Source of the DNA: Pseudomonadota bacterium
GTDB lineage: Bacteria > Pseudomonadota > Alphaproteobacteria > Rhizobiales > Tepidamorphaceae
NCBI GenBank assembly: GCA_023458595.1
Contig: JAEWYT010000016.1
Location: forward strand, 5,291 to 69,290
DNA: 64,000 bases
Reading direction: 5' to 3'
Positions 53,910-62,982 of this stretch are shown one piece after another. The position numbers and the translations under genes are program-made. The first letter of the stretch is position 1. Each line of letters begins with the position of its first letter. The notes below the pieces were generated by a model that saw nothing but the letters and a program-made list of their open reading frames with translations, made no database searches and was not told the DNA's origin.

Positions 53910-56097
53910 GGACGATATCTCCTCTACCGGTGTCGGCCAGCATCTGGCGCAGCTCCGTCTGGATTTCCGGGCTCATGGCGAAGGCCGCGCGCTCCAGCAC
54001 CTTCGACACGCTGGGCGAGCTCTCGGCGCCGCAGACGCGCTTCACCGGCTGGTCGAGATGGTCGAAGAACCGCCGCTGGATCTCGTCGCTCAGCATCGCG
54101 CCGTAGGAAATCGTCAGCGATCCCTGTTCGACCACCACCACGTTGTTGGTCTTGCGGATGGAGGCGCCGATCGTGTCCCAGTCGATTCCGGCGCGATCGA
54201 GCGAGCGCAGATCGATGATCTCGGCATCGAGCCCGAGCGCGTCGACCGCCTGGCGCGCCTGCGCGACCATCGCCGAATAGGTCAGGATGGTCAGCTGGTT
54301 GCCCGGCCGCACCACCTTCGCCTTGCCCAGCCCGATGAAGTAGTCGTAGTCGTCGGTCGGCCCCAGCGCCTTCTCGTTGTAGAGCCCGACATGCTCGATC
54401 ACCAGAACCGGATCCTGGCAGCGCAGCGCGCTGTTCATCAGTCCGACATAGTCGAAAGGGGTCGACGGGGCCACGATCCGCCAGCCCGGCCATTGTGAGA
54501 ATAGCCCGGCCGGATCCATCGAATGCTGCGAGCCATAGCCGGTGCCGATGGCGATCTTCGTTCGAAAAACCACGGGCATGGCGGTTTCGCCGCCGAACAT
54601 GTGCCGGGCCTTGCCGATCTGGTTGAACAGCTGGTCCGCCGCCACCAGCGCGAAATCGGGATACATCAGCTCCACCACGGGCCGGTAGCGGCCCATCATC
54701 GCCACGCCGCCGGCGAGGCCGCTGAACCCCGCCTCGGCGATAGGGGTGGGGATGATCCGGTCGGGATAGCGGTCGAACAGCCCCTTCGTCGCGCCGTTGG
54801 TGCCGCCCTTGAGCCGGTGGATGTCCTCACCGATGCAGAAGATGCTGTCGTCCTCGGCCATGCGGCGGTTCATCACCTCGGCGACCGCATCGACGAAACG
54901 CATCTCCGCCAGCGTGCCGCTGAAGGTCTCCTGCTCTTCGTAGCGCGCGCCGTCGAATTCGGAGAGATCGCCGCGCAAGCCCTTGTCGCGCGTCGCGGGG
55001 TCGGGCCAGAGGCTCTCGATGATGGTGCGCTTGTTGCCGTCCAGGCGGGTAAGGGCATTGGCCACGGTCTGCATCGCTGCCCGCGCACGTGAAGCGACGT
55101 GCGCGTCGCCGTCCCCGTCAAGCCAGTTGCGGGCCTCCAGCCCGGCGAACATCGCCCGCAGCGGGTCGCGGTCGCGCCATTTCGCCTCTTCTTCCTTCGT
55201 GCGATAGCCGAAGGCGCTGCCCGGGAGGCCGTTGCCGTGATGGAAGAAGCGATAGACCAGCGCCTCGATGACCGCCGGCCCCTTGCCGGCGCGCATGATC
55301 TTCAGCGCTTCCTCGGTGGCCACGCGCACCGCGACCGGGTCCATTCCGTCCACCCGGTACGTGGGGATTCCGAAGCCCAGCCCGCGCGCCGAGACACGGG
55401 TCTCCCGGGTCTGTTCGGCCACCGTAGTGGATACGGCGAATCCGTTGTTCTCGATGAAGAAACAGACCGGCAGATCCCACAGCGCGGCGAGATTCATCGC
55501 CTCGGGGACCGAGCCGATATGCACGCCGCCCTCGCCGACGTAGGAGAACACGACGTCGTTCGTCCCGGCGCGCTTGTTCGACCAGGCCGCACCGGTGGCC
55601 AGCGGAACGCCGCCGCCGACGATCGCATTGGTCCCGAGCGCCCCGGCCTCGTCCCAGCGCAGGTGCATTGAGCCGCCGCGGCCGTTGCAGTAGCCCTGCG
55701 CGAGTCCCATGATCTCGGCGAGCGAACGTTGCAGAACCTGCATGATGTCGCCGCCGAGCTCCGTGGTCAGCGGATCGTTGTGACCAGGGTCGACAAAGTT
55801 CAGTGCCTTGGCCAGGAACTGGTGGTGGCCGCGGTGCGACCCGGTCACCTGGTCGGTCGCCCGCAGGGGCGCGATGGAGCCGATCGCGCCGCCTTCCTGT
55901 CCGATCGAGCTGTGGACGGGTCCGTGGATCAGGCCCTGCTGATCCATTTCCAGGACCATCTCTTCGAACGCGCGCACGAGGTGAAGATGGCCGTGCATCT
56001 TCAGTGCCTCGTCCTTGCCGAGACGGGTCCAGTCCGCGTCCGTCGCGGTGATCTCGACCCAGTCCGCCATCGGCGTGAGTTTCTTGGATTTAGGCAT
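53902..56097 (-). CDS. fused alpha-beta 2-oxoacid dehydrogenase E1
   Basis: A 731-residue E1 with alpha and beta parts in one chain. The alpha half has HRGHHQFLAKAL near 88-99 and the thiamine diphosphate motif GEG...NN from 188 to 218; the usual GDG is GEG here. The beta half starts near residue 405 with FVDAVAEVMNRRMAEDD and IFCIGEDI. Such fused E1 proteins serve branched-chain, acetoin-like or other 2-oxoacid complexes. The adjacent E2 confirms a complex. The substrate is not evident, but semialdehyde and hydroxyacid dehydrogenases upstream suggest a pathway ending in a 2-oxoacid. Confidence 0.9.
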   Translation of the reverse strand: MPKSKKLTPMADWVEITATDADWTRLGKDEALKMHGHLHLVRAFEEMVLEMDQQGLIHGPVHSSIGQEGGAIGSIAPLRATDQVTGSHRGHHQFLAKALNFVDPGHNDPLTTELGGDIMQVLQRSLAEIMGLAQGYCNGRGGSMHLRWDEAGALGTNAIVGGGVPLATGAAWSNKRAGTNDVVFSYVGEGGVHIGSVPEAMNLAALWDLPVCFFIENNGFAVSTTVAEQTRETRVSARGLGFGIPTYRVDGMDPVAVRVATEEALKIMRAGKGPAVIEALVYRFFHHGNGLPGSAFGYRTKEEEAKWRDRDPLRAMFAGLEARNWLDGDGDAHVASRARAAMQTVANALTRLDGNKRTIIESLWPDPATRDKGLRGDLSEFDGARYEEQETFSGTLAEMRFVDAVAEVMNRRMAEDDSIFCIGEDIHRLKGGTNGATKGLFDRYPDRIIPTPIAEAGFSGLAGGVAMMGRYRPVVELMYPDFALVAADQLFNQIGKARHMFGGETAMPVVFRTKIAIGTGYGSQHSMDPAGLFSQWPGWRIVAPSTPFDYVGLMNSALRCQDPVLVIEHVGLYNEKALGPTDDYDYFIGLGKAKVVRPGNQLTILTYSAMVAQARQAVDALGLDAEIIDLRSLDRAGIDWDTIGASIRKTNNVVVVEQGSLTISYGAMLSDEIQRRFFDHLDQPVKRVCGAESSPSVSKVLERAAFAMSPEIQTELRQMLADTGRGDIVRG

Positions 56098-56148
56098 CTT
56101 TTCCCTATGTCGATTCCCGGGCGTTGCCAGCGGCTCGGCCAGGCCGGG

Positions 56149-57597
56149 CTAGGCGGAAAGCCCGCCCATGCACATGTATTTGATCTCGACGTATTCCTCG
56201 ATTCCGTAGCGTGAGCCCTCGCGCCCGACGCCGGACTCCTTGACGCCCCCGAAGGGCGCAACCTCGGTCGAGATGATGCCCTCGTTGATCCCGACCATGC
56301 CGTATTCCAGCGCCTCGGCCACCCGCCAGACGCGGCCGATGTCACGGCTGTAGAAATAGGCGGCCAGCCCGAACTCGGTGTCGTTGGCCAGGCCGATCGC
56401 CTCCGCCTCGGTCTCGAAGCGGAACACGGGTGCCAGCGGTCCGAACGTCTCCTCGCGCGCGACCGCCATCTGCGGGGTGACGCCGGTCAACACGGTGGGT
56501 TGGAAGAATGTGCCGCCCAGCACGTGCCGTCCGCCGCCAATGGCGACTTCGGCGCCCTTGGCCAGCGCGTCGGCGATATGCTCCTCGACCTTCTCCACGG
56601 CGGCCATGTCGATCAGCGGGCCTTGCTGCGCGCCTTCGGAAAAGCCGTCGGCAACGACGAGCCGGCCGACCCGCTCGGCCAGCTTCGCGACGAAGGCGTC
56701 GTGCACGCCGCTCTGCACCAGGATACGATTTGTGCAGACGCAGGTTTGACCGGTATTGCGGTATTTCGATGCGATCGCGCCTTCGACCGCGGCCTCCAGG
56801 TCGGCGTCGTCGAAGACGACGAAGGGGGCGTTGCCGCCCAGTTCCATCGACACCTTCTTCACGGTGCCAGCGCTCTGCCGCATCAGCACCTTGCCGATCT
56901 CGGTCGAGCCCGTGAAGGTCACCTTCCGCACGTCGGGATTCTCGGTCAGTTCGCCGCCTATCGCGTGGGCCGAGCCGGTCACGACGTTTAGAACGCCCGC
57001 CGGCACCCCCGCCCGTTCCGCCAACGCGGCAATGGCCAGCGCCGAGAATGGCGTCGCCGAAGCGGGCTTGACCACCACGGTGCAGCCCGCGGCCAGTGCC
57101 GGGCCGACCTTGCGGGTGATCATCGCGATTGGGAAGTTCCACGGCGTGATTGCCGCGACCACGCCAACCGGCTGCTTGACCACGACGATGCGCCGATCGG
57201 CCCGAGGGCTGGGGATCACGTCCCCGTAGACGCGTTTGGCCTCCTCGGCGAACCATTCGACGAAGCTCGCGCCGTACAACACCTCGCCACGCGCCTCGGC
57301 AAGTGGCTTGCCCTGTTCGGCGGTCATGATCCGGGCGAGCGCCTCGCCGTGCTCGAGCAACAGCCCGAACCAGCGGCGCAGGATGGCGGCACGGTCCGTC
57401 GCCGTGCGCGCGCGCCAGGCCGGCAGCGCGTTCTTGGCCGCAGCGACGGCGCGCCGCGTTTCCCCGGCGCCGAGATCCGGTACGGTGCCGATGATTGCGC
57501 TGTTGGCAGGATTGGTCACCGAGATCTCGGCACCGCCGCGCACCCATTCTCCGCCGATCAGGCAGGTCTGGCGTAGCAGCTCGCGATCAAGTTCCAT
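56149..57597 (-). CDS. NAD(P)-dependent semialdehyde dehydrogenase (succinate-semialdehyde type)
   Basis: A 482-residue aldehyde dehydrogenase. TPWNFPIAMITRKVGPALAAG near 146-166 and FTGSTEIGKVLM near 226 form the cofactor site, MELGGNAP near 248 gives the general-base Glu and GQTCVCTNR near 281 the nucleophile Cys. The pattern is of the GabD/SSADH group, some of which oxidise glutarate semialdehyde or other omega-oxoacids. It lies 15 bases before the hydroxyacid dehydrogenase gene end and 51 bases before the E1 gene, in one operon. Confidence 0.9.
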   Translation of the reverse strand: MELDRELLRQTCLIGGEWVRGGAEISVTNPANSAIIGTVPDLGAGETRRAVAAAKNALPAWRARTATDRAAILRRWFGLLLEHGEALARIMTAEQGKPLAEARGEVLYGASFVEWFAEEAKRVYGDVIPSPRADRRIVVVKQPVGVVAAITPWNFPIAMITRKVGPALAAGCTVVVKPASATPFSALAIAALAERAGVPAGVLNVVTGSAHAIGGELTENPDVRKVTFTGSTEIGKVLMRQSAGTVKKVSMELGGNAPFVVFDDADLEAAVEGAIASKYRNTGQTCVCTNRILVQSGVHDAFVAKLAERVGRLVVADGFSEGAQQGPLIDMAAVEKVEEHIADALAKGAEVAIGGGRHVLGGTFFQPTVLTGVTPQMAVAREETFGPLAPVFRFETEAEAIGLANDTEFGLAAYFYSRDIGRVWRVAEALEYGMVGINEGIISTEVAPFGGVKESGVGREGSRYGIEEYVEIKYMCMGGLSA

Positions 57598-57612
57598 GGT
57601 CGGTTCCCGGAG

Positions 57613-58500
57613 TCAGCTTTCGTCGAGCCCGGCCGCGCGAATGGCCAGTTCGGTGTACTTGAAGAAGTCGTCGCCGCCCTGACCCGTCGCGATCAGCGCG
57701 GTCCAGGCTTGGCGTACGAGGGCGGTCAGCGGCATCGGCACGTCGATTGTCTGCCCCGCCGACAGCGCGAGGTCGAAGTCCTTGGCGATCTGTTCGACGC
57801 TGAACTTCGGCGAAAAGTCGCGCGCCTTCAGCGCGTCCAGCTTGTAGCCGATCAGCGGCGAGGCCACGACGCTGGCGGCGATTCCATCAAGCGTGGTGGC
57901 GCGGTCCACACCGTTCTTCAGGCAGAAGGCCATCGCCTCGCCCATCATCGCGGCGGTCAGGCCGACCATCATGTTGACGGTCAGCTTGAGCACGCGCGCC
58001 TGTTCGCCCTCGCCGACATAGAGCCGATGGCCCGTTATCACGTCGAGGATCGGCCGCAGCGCCTCGAAGCTGTCGTGCGGCCCCGAGATCAGCATTCCGA
58101 GCTTTCCGTCCCTCGCCAGAACGACCGAGCCCGAAACGGGAGCGCGCAGATAGCGTACGCCGCACGATTCCGCCTCCCGTGCGAGCTCGGCCGAAACGGC
58201 GACGGAAACCGTGCTCGTCTCGACCAGAAGGCTGCCGGGCGGCATGTTGGCCACGGCGCCGGACGCGCCCAGCGTGACTTGACGCAGCGCCGCGTCGTCG
58301 GCCACCGAGACGAACAGGATGTCGACGCCGGCAGCCATATCGGCGATGCCGGCGGCGGCCCGCGCGCCTTCCGCGACGAGCGGCTCACACCGGTTTCCGC
58401 TGCGATTCCAGACGGTCAGGTCATGACCCGCCCGCCTGAGGTTCAGCGCCATCGGCTCGCCCATCTTGCCGAGGCCGATCCATCCGATGCGTTCGCTCAT
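57613..58500 (-). CDS. beta-hydroxyacid dehydrogenase (3-hydroxyisobutyrate dehydrogenase-like)
   Basis: A 295-residue enzyme. WIGLGKMGEPMALNLRRAGHDLTVWNR near 7-33 is the NAD fold, LRAPVSGSVVLARDGKLGMLISG near 118-140 the substrate loop and LKLTVNMMVG near 170 contains the catalytic Lys. AAGG precedes the ATG. The family oxidises hydroxymethyl-bearing acids, including 2-(hydroxymethyl)glutarate in anaerobic nicotinate breakdown. Next to a semialdehyde dehydrogenase, it fits interconversion of a hydroxyacid and a semialdehyde. Confidence 0.87.
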   Translation of the reverse strand: MSERIGWIGLGKMGEPMALNLRRAGHDLTVWNRSGNRCEPLVAEGARAAAGIADMAAGVDILFVSVADDAALRQVTLGASGAVANMPPGSLLVETSTVSVAVSAELAREAESCGVRYLRAPVSGSVVLARDGKLGMLISGPHDSFEALRPILDVITGHRLYVGEGEQARVLKLTVNMMVGLTAAMMGEAMAFCLKNGVDRATTLDGIAASVVASPLIGYKLDALKARDFSPKFSVEQIAKDFDLALSAGQTIDVPMPLTALVRQAWTALIATGQGGDDFFKYTELAIRAAGLDES

Positions 58501-58549
58501 GCCCGTTCCCTTCGGCTTGCGTCCCTGCTTGCGGGGAGTGCATCCGCGA

Positions 58550-59905
58550 TCAGTCCCAGGTGGCTCCGAACCTGGGATTGGTGGTGTTTGCCCCGTCCGG
58601 GAAGACGCGGGCGTTGTTGTAGTGCGACTCGCTGTGCCGCACACCGGGCAGCATGCCGTATCCGGACCAGTACTGGCGGCCGCAGACCAGAAGCTCCTCG
58701 GCGGGGAACTTGGAGATGACCTCGACGCCGTCCTTGGTGACGACCATCTCCTCTTCGATCCGCGCCGCGTGATGGCTGCCCCTGGCCGGCCAGAAGGTCT
58801 CCAGGGCGAAGACCATACCCTCCTGGATCACCTCGGGATGGTCGATGGAGACCAGACGGCTGATCACGGGGCGTTCCCAGATGCCCAGGCCGAGCCCGTG
58901 GCCATATTGAAGGCCGAATGCGGCCTCCTCGTTCGGGAAGCCGAACTCCTCGGCCTTGGGCCAGAGCTGCGCAACCTCGCCGGTCGTCACGCCCGGCTTG
59001 ATCATGGCGATGGCCTGGTCGAGATAGTCGCGGCACCGCTTGTAGGCATCCTTCATTTCCTGCGAAGCGCTGCCGACCGCGAAGGTCCGATAGTAGCAGG
59101 TGCGGTAACCCATGTAGCTGTGCAGGATGTCGAAATAGGCCGGATCGCCGGGGCGCAGCGCACGGTCGGAAAAGACGTGCGGATGCGGGCTGCAGCGCTC
59201 GCCGGAAATGGCATTCACGCCTTCGACGTATTCCGACCCGTTGTCGTAGAGGAACTTGCTGGCGATCCCGACCAACTCGTTCTCCTTCGCGCCCGGTCGG
59301 ATGGCCCGGTAGAGTTCCTCGTAGGCGAAATCCACCATGGCCGAGGCATGGGTGAGCAGGCTGATCTCGTCGCGGGTCTTGATGACGCGGGCATCCTGCA
59401 TCAGCCACTGGCCGTCGACGACCTTGACCCCGCGCGCCTGCAGGGCAAACAGGATCGGCGGCTCGACGATGTCGACGCCGACCGGCTCATCCTTCAGTCC
59501 GTGCTTTTCGAGTTCGCTCACGATCTTGTCGGCGGTAGCCTCGGCACGCCCCATGTTCGGCGTCATCGCGCCGCGCAAGAGCGGGATACCGGCGCGAGAA
59601 CGCTCGTCGCCGCCCATCCAGGGCGAATGAAGCGCGTGGTGCTTGGCCGCCGAACCGAAGTCCCACAGAACCGGCTCGCCGCCCTGCGGGAGCAGGGTCC
59701 AGCGCGCAACCTTGTCCTGCGCCCAGGTGCCGATATGCGTGGCGGTGATATAGCGCACGTTCGTCATGTCGAAGCAAAGCAGCGCACCCATCTCGGACGC
59801 TGCCAGCTTCGATTTGACGCGGTCGAGCCGCTCCTTCCGCAGCCGGTCGAAATCGATCCGGTTCTCCCAGTCGACGGCCATCGTACCGTAGGTTTCAATC
59901 GCCAT
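58550..59905 (-). CDS. M24-fold (creatinase/prolidase-like) protein with altered metal site
   Basis: A 451-residue pita-bread protein. The N-terminal creatinase-like domain covers about 1-180. In the C-terminal domain, four metal-ligand positions are seen: Asp259, His336 (in YGHGLGLG), Glu369 and Glu384. The second Asp, eleven residues after the first in dinuclear enzymes, is Cys270 (GYRTCYYRTF). The usual second His of the family near 343 is Trp. It may use a single metal or none, as creatinase does, and so hydrolyse or lyse a small substrate rather than a peptide. AGAGGA precedes the ATG; it is the first gene of the operon. Confidence 0.85.
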   Translation of the reverse strand: MAIETYGTMAVDWENRIDFDRLRKERLDRVKSKLAASEMGALLCFDMTNVRYITATHIGTWAQDKVARWTLLPQGGEPVLWDFGSAAKHHALHSPWMGGDERSRAGIPLLRGAMTPNMGRAEATADKIVSELEKHGLKDEPVGVDIVEPPILFALQARGVKVVDGQWLMQDARVIKTRDEISLLTHASAMVDFAYEELYRAIRPGAKENELVGIASKFLYDNGSEYVEGVNAISGERCSPHPHVFSDRALRPGDPAYFDILHSYMGYRTCYYRTFAVGSASQEMKDAYKRCRDYLDQAIAMIKPGVTTGEVAQLWPKAEEFGFPNEEAAFGLQYGHGLGLGIWERPVISRLVSIDHPEVIQEGMVFALETFWPARGSHHAARIEEEMVVTKDGVEVISKFPAEELLVCGRQYWSGYGMLPGVRHSESHYNNARVFPDGANTTNPRFGATWD

Positions 59906-60028
59906 GTCGGTTTTCCTCTGCTTCCTGACGCCGGACCCGGCTACCGGACTCGCAAGAAATCCGGTCGGGTGCCGGCACGGGATTTGCGACGGTGTGAACC
60001 CGCCTATCCATGGCAGCCTAGCAGCGGC

Positions 60029-60068
60029 GATATCGGCCCGTCGGGCGATGATATCCAGTTTCGATATC
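60029..60068. promoter_or_regulatory. cluster of three GATATC palindromes
   Basis: Three copies of the self-complementary GATATC lie within 40 bases, 21 and 13 bases apart start to start, in the divergent region. The first and third are both CGATATCGG. Each is a plausible half or core of a regulator site. Confidence 0.4.
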
Positions 60069-60118
60069 GGCGGCCGCGAGGCGCGGGGTCATGGCGCGGC
60101 GCGGCCTAAACCATCCAG

Positions 60119-60129
60119 AATGAATCATT
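60119..60129. promoter_or_regulatory. short inverted repeat AATGA-A-TCATT
   Basis: A perfect 5-base inverted repeat around one base in a locally AT-rich spot of the divergent region, about 195 bases before the FAD-subunit gene. It could be part of a promoter or an operator; chance occurrence is also possible. Confidence 0.3.
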
Positions 60130-60323
60130 TTCCGGGTCGGCCCGGCGGGCCCTCTGGTAGCCTTAGCCTGCCGATCAGTTCCGGGCCGTGCCGGCTTCCC
60201 CCTTGCCGCAGTCTGCCGGTCGAACGGGAGTGACACCGCAACGCCATCGGGGGACACGGTGCCGTCGGCAGGAGGGTGCCGGGCGTTCCGCGACAAAGGC
60301 CGACTCTTGAGGAGATCAACGAG

Positions 60324-61217
60324 GTGGATGAACAGGATTTCGAGTACCTTGTTCCGGCAAGCGTCGAGGAGGCGATCGGTCTTCGCTGCGCCTATGGCGA
60401 CAAGGCGCGGTTCATCTCTGGCGGAACCGAGGTGGTCCCGCTGATGATGCGGGGGCGCCTTGAGCAAACGCACCTCATAGAGCTGTCGCGGCTCGACGAA
60501 CTGTCGGGCGTCGCCGCGCACCCGCGCTGCCATCACATCGGCGCGTCGGTCACGCTGACGCAGCTTCAGGAATCGCCGGTGATCCTCGGCTACTGGCGCG
60601 CCCTCGCCGAGGCTGCCGCCTCGATCCGCGAGCCGCAGGTCCGGAACCGCGGCACGATCGGTGGCAATGTGTCGCATGGCGTCCCTTCGGCCGATCTGGT
60701 GCCGGCGCTGCTGGTCTTCGACGCGGAGGTGGAGCTGGCCGGGCAAGATGGCCGGCGCCGGGTTCCGCTGGACGAGTTCCTGATCGGCCCTTACCGGACC
60801 GCTCTGCAGGCGAACGAACTGGTGACCGAGATCAAGCTGCCGGACCCCGCCACGGACCGGGGCTCGGCGTTCCAGAAGCTGACCAAGTTCGGCGGTTCCG
60901 GTCTGTCGGTGGCCACCGCCGCCGCGGCCGTTCGGACCGAGGCCGGCCGCATCACCCATGCGCGGGTGGCGATCGGTTCGGCCGGGCCGGTCCCGCGACG
61001 GATTGAGGCTGCCGAGGAACTTCTCATCGGCAAGTCGCCGACCGAAGATGTGCTGGCGCAGGCGGGGCGGATGGCCTCGGATGCCGCCGAGCCTCGTGGC
61101 GGTTCGATCCGGGCGACGCCTGCCCACCGCCGCCGCGCGTTGCAGGCCCTCGCCGCCCGGGCGATTGCGCAGGCCGCGGAACGGTCCGGAAACCAGGTCA
61201 CGGGAGCAGGCAAATGA
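60324..61217 (+). CDS. molybdenum hydroxylase FAD-binding subunit
   Basis: A 297-residue subunit of the CoxM/NdhF/xanthine-dehydrogenase FAD family. FISGGTEVVPLMMRG near 32-46 and RNRGTIGGNVSHGVPSADLVPALL near 110-133 are the flavin loops. It passes electrons from the iron-sulfur subunit to an acceptor. The GTG at 60324 is chosen because GAGGAG lies about 9 bases upstream and the family start DFEYLVPASVEEA begins at once. It overlaps the 2Fe-2S gene by ATGA. Confidence 0.88.
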   Translation: MDEQDFEYLVPASVEEAIGLRCAYGDKARFISGGTEVVPLMMRGRLEQTHLIELSRLDELSGVAAHPRCHHIGASVTLTQLQESPVILGYWRALAEAAASIREPQVRNRGTIGGNVSHGVPSADLVPALLVFDAEVELAGQDGRRRVPLDEFLIGPYRTALQANELVTEIKLPDPATDRGSAFQKLTKFGGSGLSVATAAAAVRTEAGRITHARVAIGSAGPVPRRIEAAEELLIGKSPTEDVLAQAGRMASDAAEPRGGSIRATPAHRRRALQALAARAIAQAAERSGNQVTGAGK

Positions 61218-61687
61218 AGATCACCTTCAGGATCAACGGCGAGGAACGCACGGAAGATGCGCCGGCCGACATGTCGCTTGTCGCCTTCCTGCGCGACGTG
61301 CTCGACCTCACCGGCACCAAGCACGCCTGCGACGGCGGCGAATGCGGCGCCTGCACCGTCCTGGTGGACGGGGTGCCGATGAATGCCTGCCTCATGCTGG
61401 CACCGCAGATCCGCGGCAGCGAGATCACCACCATCGAGGGCCTGGCCGAGAACGGGCGGCTGCACGCGGTGCAGAAGAGCTTCGCCGAGCGCAGCGCGCT
61501 GCAGTGCGGCTACTGCGGCAGCGGTATGCTGCTGACCGCCAAGGCATTCCTGGAACGGAATCCGAATCCGACGCGGGACGAAGCGAGGCAGGCGTTGGCC
61601 GGCAACCTGTGCCGGTGCACGGGCTATACCGGATTCATCGATGCGATCCTGGCTGCGGCCCAAGAAATGCAGGGAGAGGCGCAATGA
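61214..61687 (+). CDS. molybdenum hydroxylase 2Fe-2S subunit
   Basis: A 157-residue subunit. The plant-type ferredoxin cluster is bound by CDGGECGACTVLVDG near 37-51 and a later Cys near 59. The second cluster is bound by QCGYCGSGM near 97 and LCRCTGYTG near 133. It links the molybdenum site and the FAD subunit. Start and stop codons overlap those of both neighbours, so the four genes are co-translated. Confidence 0.92.
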   Translation: MKITFRINGEERTEDAPADMSLVAFLRDVLDLTGTKHACDGGECGACTVLVDGVPMNACLMLAPQIRGSEITTIEGLAENGRLHAVQKSFAERSALQCGYCGSGMLLTAKAFLERNPNPTRDEARQALAGNLCRCTGYTGFIDAILAAAQEMQGEAQ

Positions 61688-62982
61688 ACAAGGCATTCCT
61701 TCCCGACGACCCGTCCGGCACGCGTGCGGGCAAGGCCATCGGGCGCAGCATTCCGCGGTCGGATGCGCTCGACCAGGTGCTCGGAAAGATCAAGTACACT
61801 GAGGATCTGCGGTTTCCCGGCATGCTGCATTTGCGCTTCCTGCGCAGCAAGCACGCGCATGCCGGGATCAGGCGCATCGACACCTCGCGCGCCGAAGTGG
61901 CGCCCGGCGTGGTCGGGGTGATCACCGGCAAGGACGTGCCCTTCAACCGCATCGGCGCCTTTGTGCAGGACCAGCCGGTTCTGGCCGATGAACGTGTGCG
62001 CTATCTCGGCGATCCGGTTGCCGCCGTCGCCGCGACCAGCGTGAAGGCGGCCGATCGGGCGCTCGACCTCATCGAAGTCGACTACGAGCCTCTGCCCGCG
62101 GTCTTCGATCCACGCGAAGCGCTGGAGGCCGGTGCGCCGGTCCTGCACGGCAGCAGCAACCTGCTGAACACCTGGCGGGTGATCCGCGGCGATGTCGAGG
62201 CGGGTTTCGCGCAATCGCATCTGGTGGTCGAGGAGACGTACCGCACGCAGGTGGTCGAGCAGGCGGCGCTCGAGACCCAGATCGCCGTGGCCGTGCCCGA
62301 AGCCGATGGCCGCGTGACCATCCATACGCCCGGTTCGCGACCCTTCGCAATGCGCACGGACGTGGCCCGGGCGCTCGGCGTCGATGTCGAGAAAGTGCAC
62401 ATCACCGCACCGCCCTCGGGCGGTGCTTTCGGCGGAAAGAGCGACGCTTGGGTGGAGCCGGCCTGCGCCGTGCTCGCCCTGAAGACTGGCAGGCCCGTGC
62501 GGGCGATGTACACCCGCGAGGAGGAGTTCGTCTGCTCGACCGTGCGCCACCCGATCATCATGCACTACAAGAGCGGCGTCGACCGCGACGGCCGGCTGGT
62601 CGCACGCCACGTGAAGATGTTCATGGACACCGGCGCCTATGCGGGGCTGGGCGAGGCGACGCTGCGCAAGGGCTCGCTGCTGGCAATCGGGCCCTACCGG
62701 GTGCCGAACGTGCTGGTTGAATCGAAGCTGATCTATACCAACAACACCGTGTCCAGCGCGATGCGCGGCTTCGGTGTGCCGCAGGCCTGCTTCGGTTGGG
62801 AAAGCCATACCGAGACCATCGCCGAACGGCTGGGGATGGATTCTTTCGAGTTCCGGATGCTCAACGCGTACGAGGAGGGAGACGTCTCGTCGTCCGGCCA
62901 GGTACTGACCGCGGTGGGCCTGAAGGCCAGCATGTTGCAGGCGAGGAGGGCTTTCGGCCTGGGAGGGGAGGACTCGAAATGA
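61684..62982 (+). CDS. molybdenum hydroxylase large subunit, N-terminal part
   Basis: A 432-residue protein covering the first part of the usual 750-800 residue catalytic subunit. It has the domain I start near 16-130 (GKAIGRSIPRSDALDQVLGK, GMLHLRFLRSKHAHA), the cofactor loop PPSGGAFGGKSDAW near 240 and SAMRGFGVPQ near 358, which packs on the molybdopterin. It stops where the second cofactor-binding half should begin. The stop overlaps the next start (ATGA), with GGGAGGGGAGG upstream, so the split is deliberate and not a frameshift. Confidence 0.88.
   Translation: MNKAFLPDDPSGTRAGKAIGRSIPRSDALDQVLGKIKYTEDLRFPGMLHLRFLRSKHAHAGIRRIDTSRAEVAPGVVGVITGKDVPFNRIGAFVQDQPVLADERVRYLGDPVAAVAATSVKAADRALDLIEVDYEPLPAVFDPREALEAGAPVLHGSSNLLNTWRVIRGDVEAGFAQSHLVVEETYRTQVVEQAALETQIAVAVPEADGRVTIHTPGSRPFAMRTDVARALGVDVEKVHITAPPSGGAFGGKSDAWVEPACAVLALKTGRPVRAMYTREEEFVCSTVRHPIIMHYKSGVDRDGRLVARHVKMFMDTGAYAGLGEATLRKGSLLAIGPYRVPNVLVESKLIYTNNTVSSAMRGFGVPQACFGWESHTETIAERLGMDSFEFRMLNAYEEGDVSSSGQVLTAVGLKASMLQARRAFGLGGEDSK

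Larger units (their letters stand above)
59906..60323. other. divergent control region between two catabolic operons
   Basis: A 418-base region without a gene. It must hold promoters for the M24-led and molybdenum-hydroxylase operons. GATATC occurs three times at 60029-60034, 60050-60055 and 60063-60068, and an AATGA-A-TCATT inverted repeat lies at 60119-60129. No regulator gene is adjacent in the window. Confidence 0.65.

Noticed and set aside
58550..59905. Naming the M24 protein as Xaa-Pro dipeptidase, DMSP lyase DddP or ectoine hydrolase
   Set aside because: The metal site differs (Cys at the second Asp), and sequence around the site does not match what I remember of DddP or DoeA.
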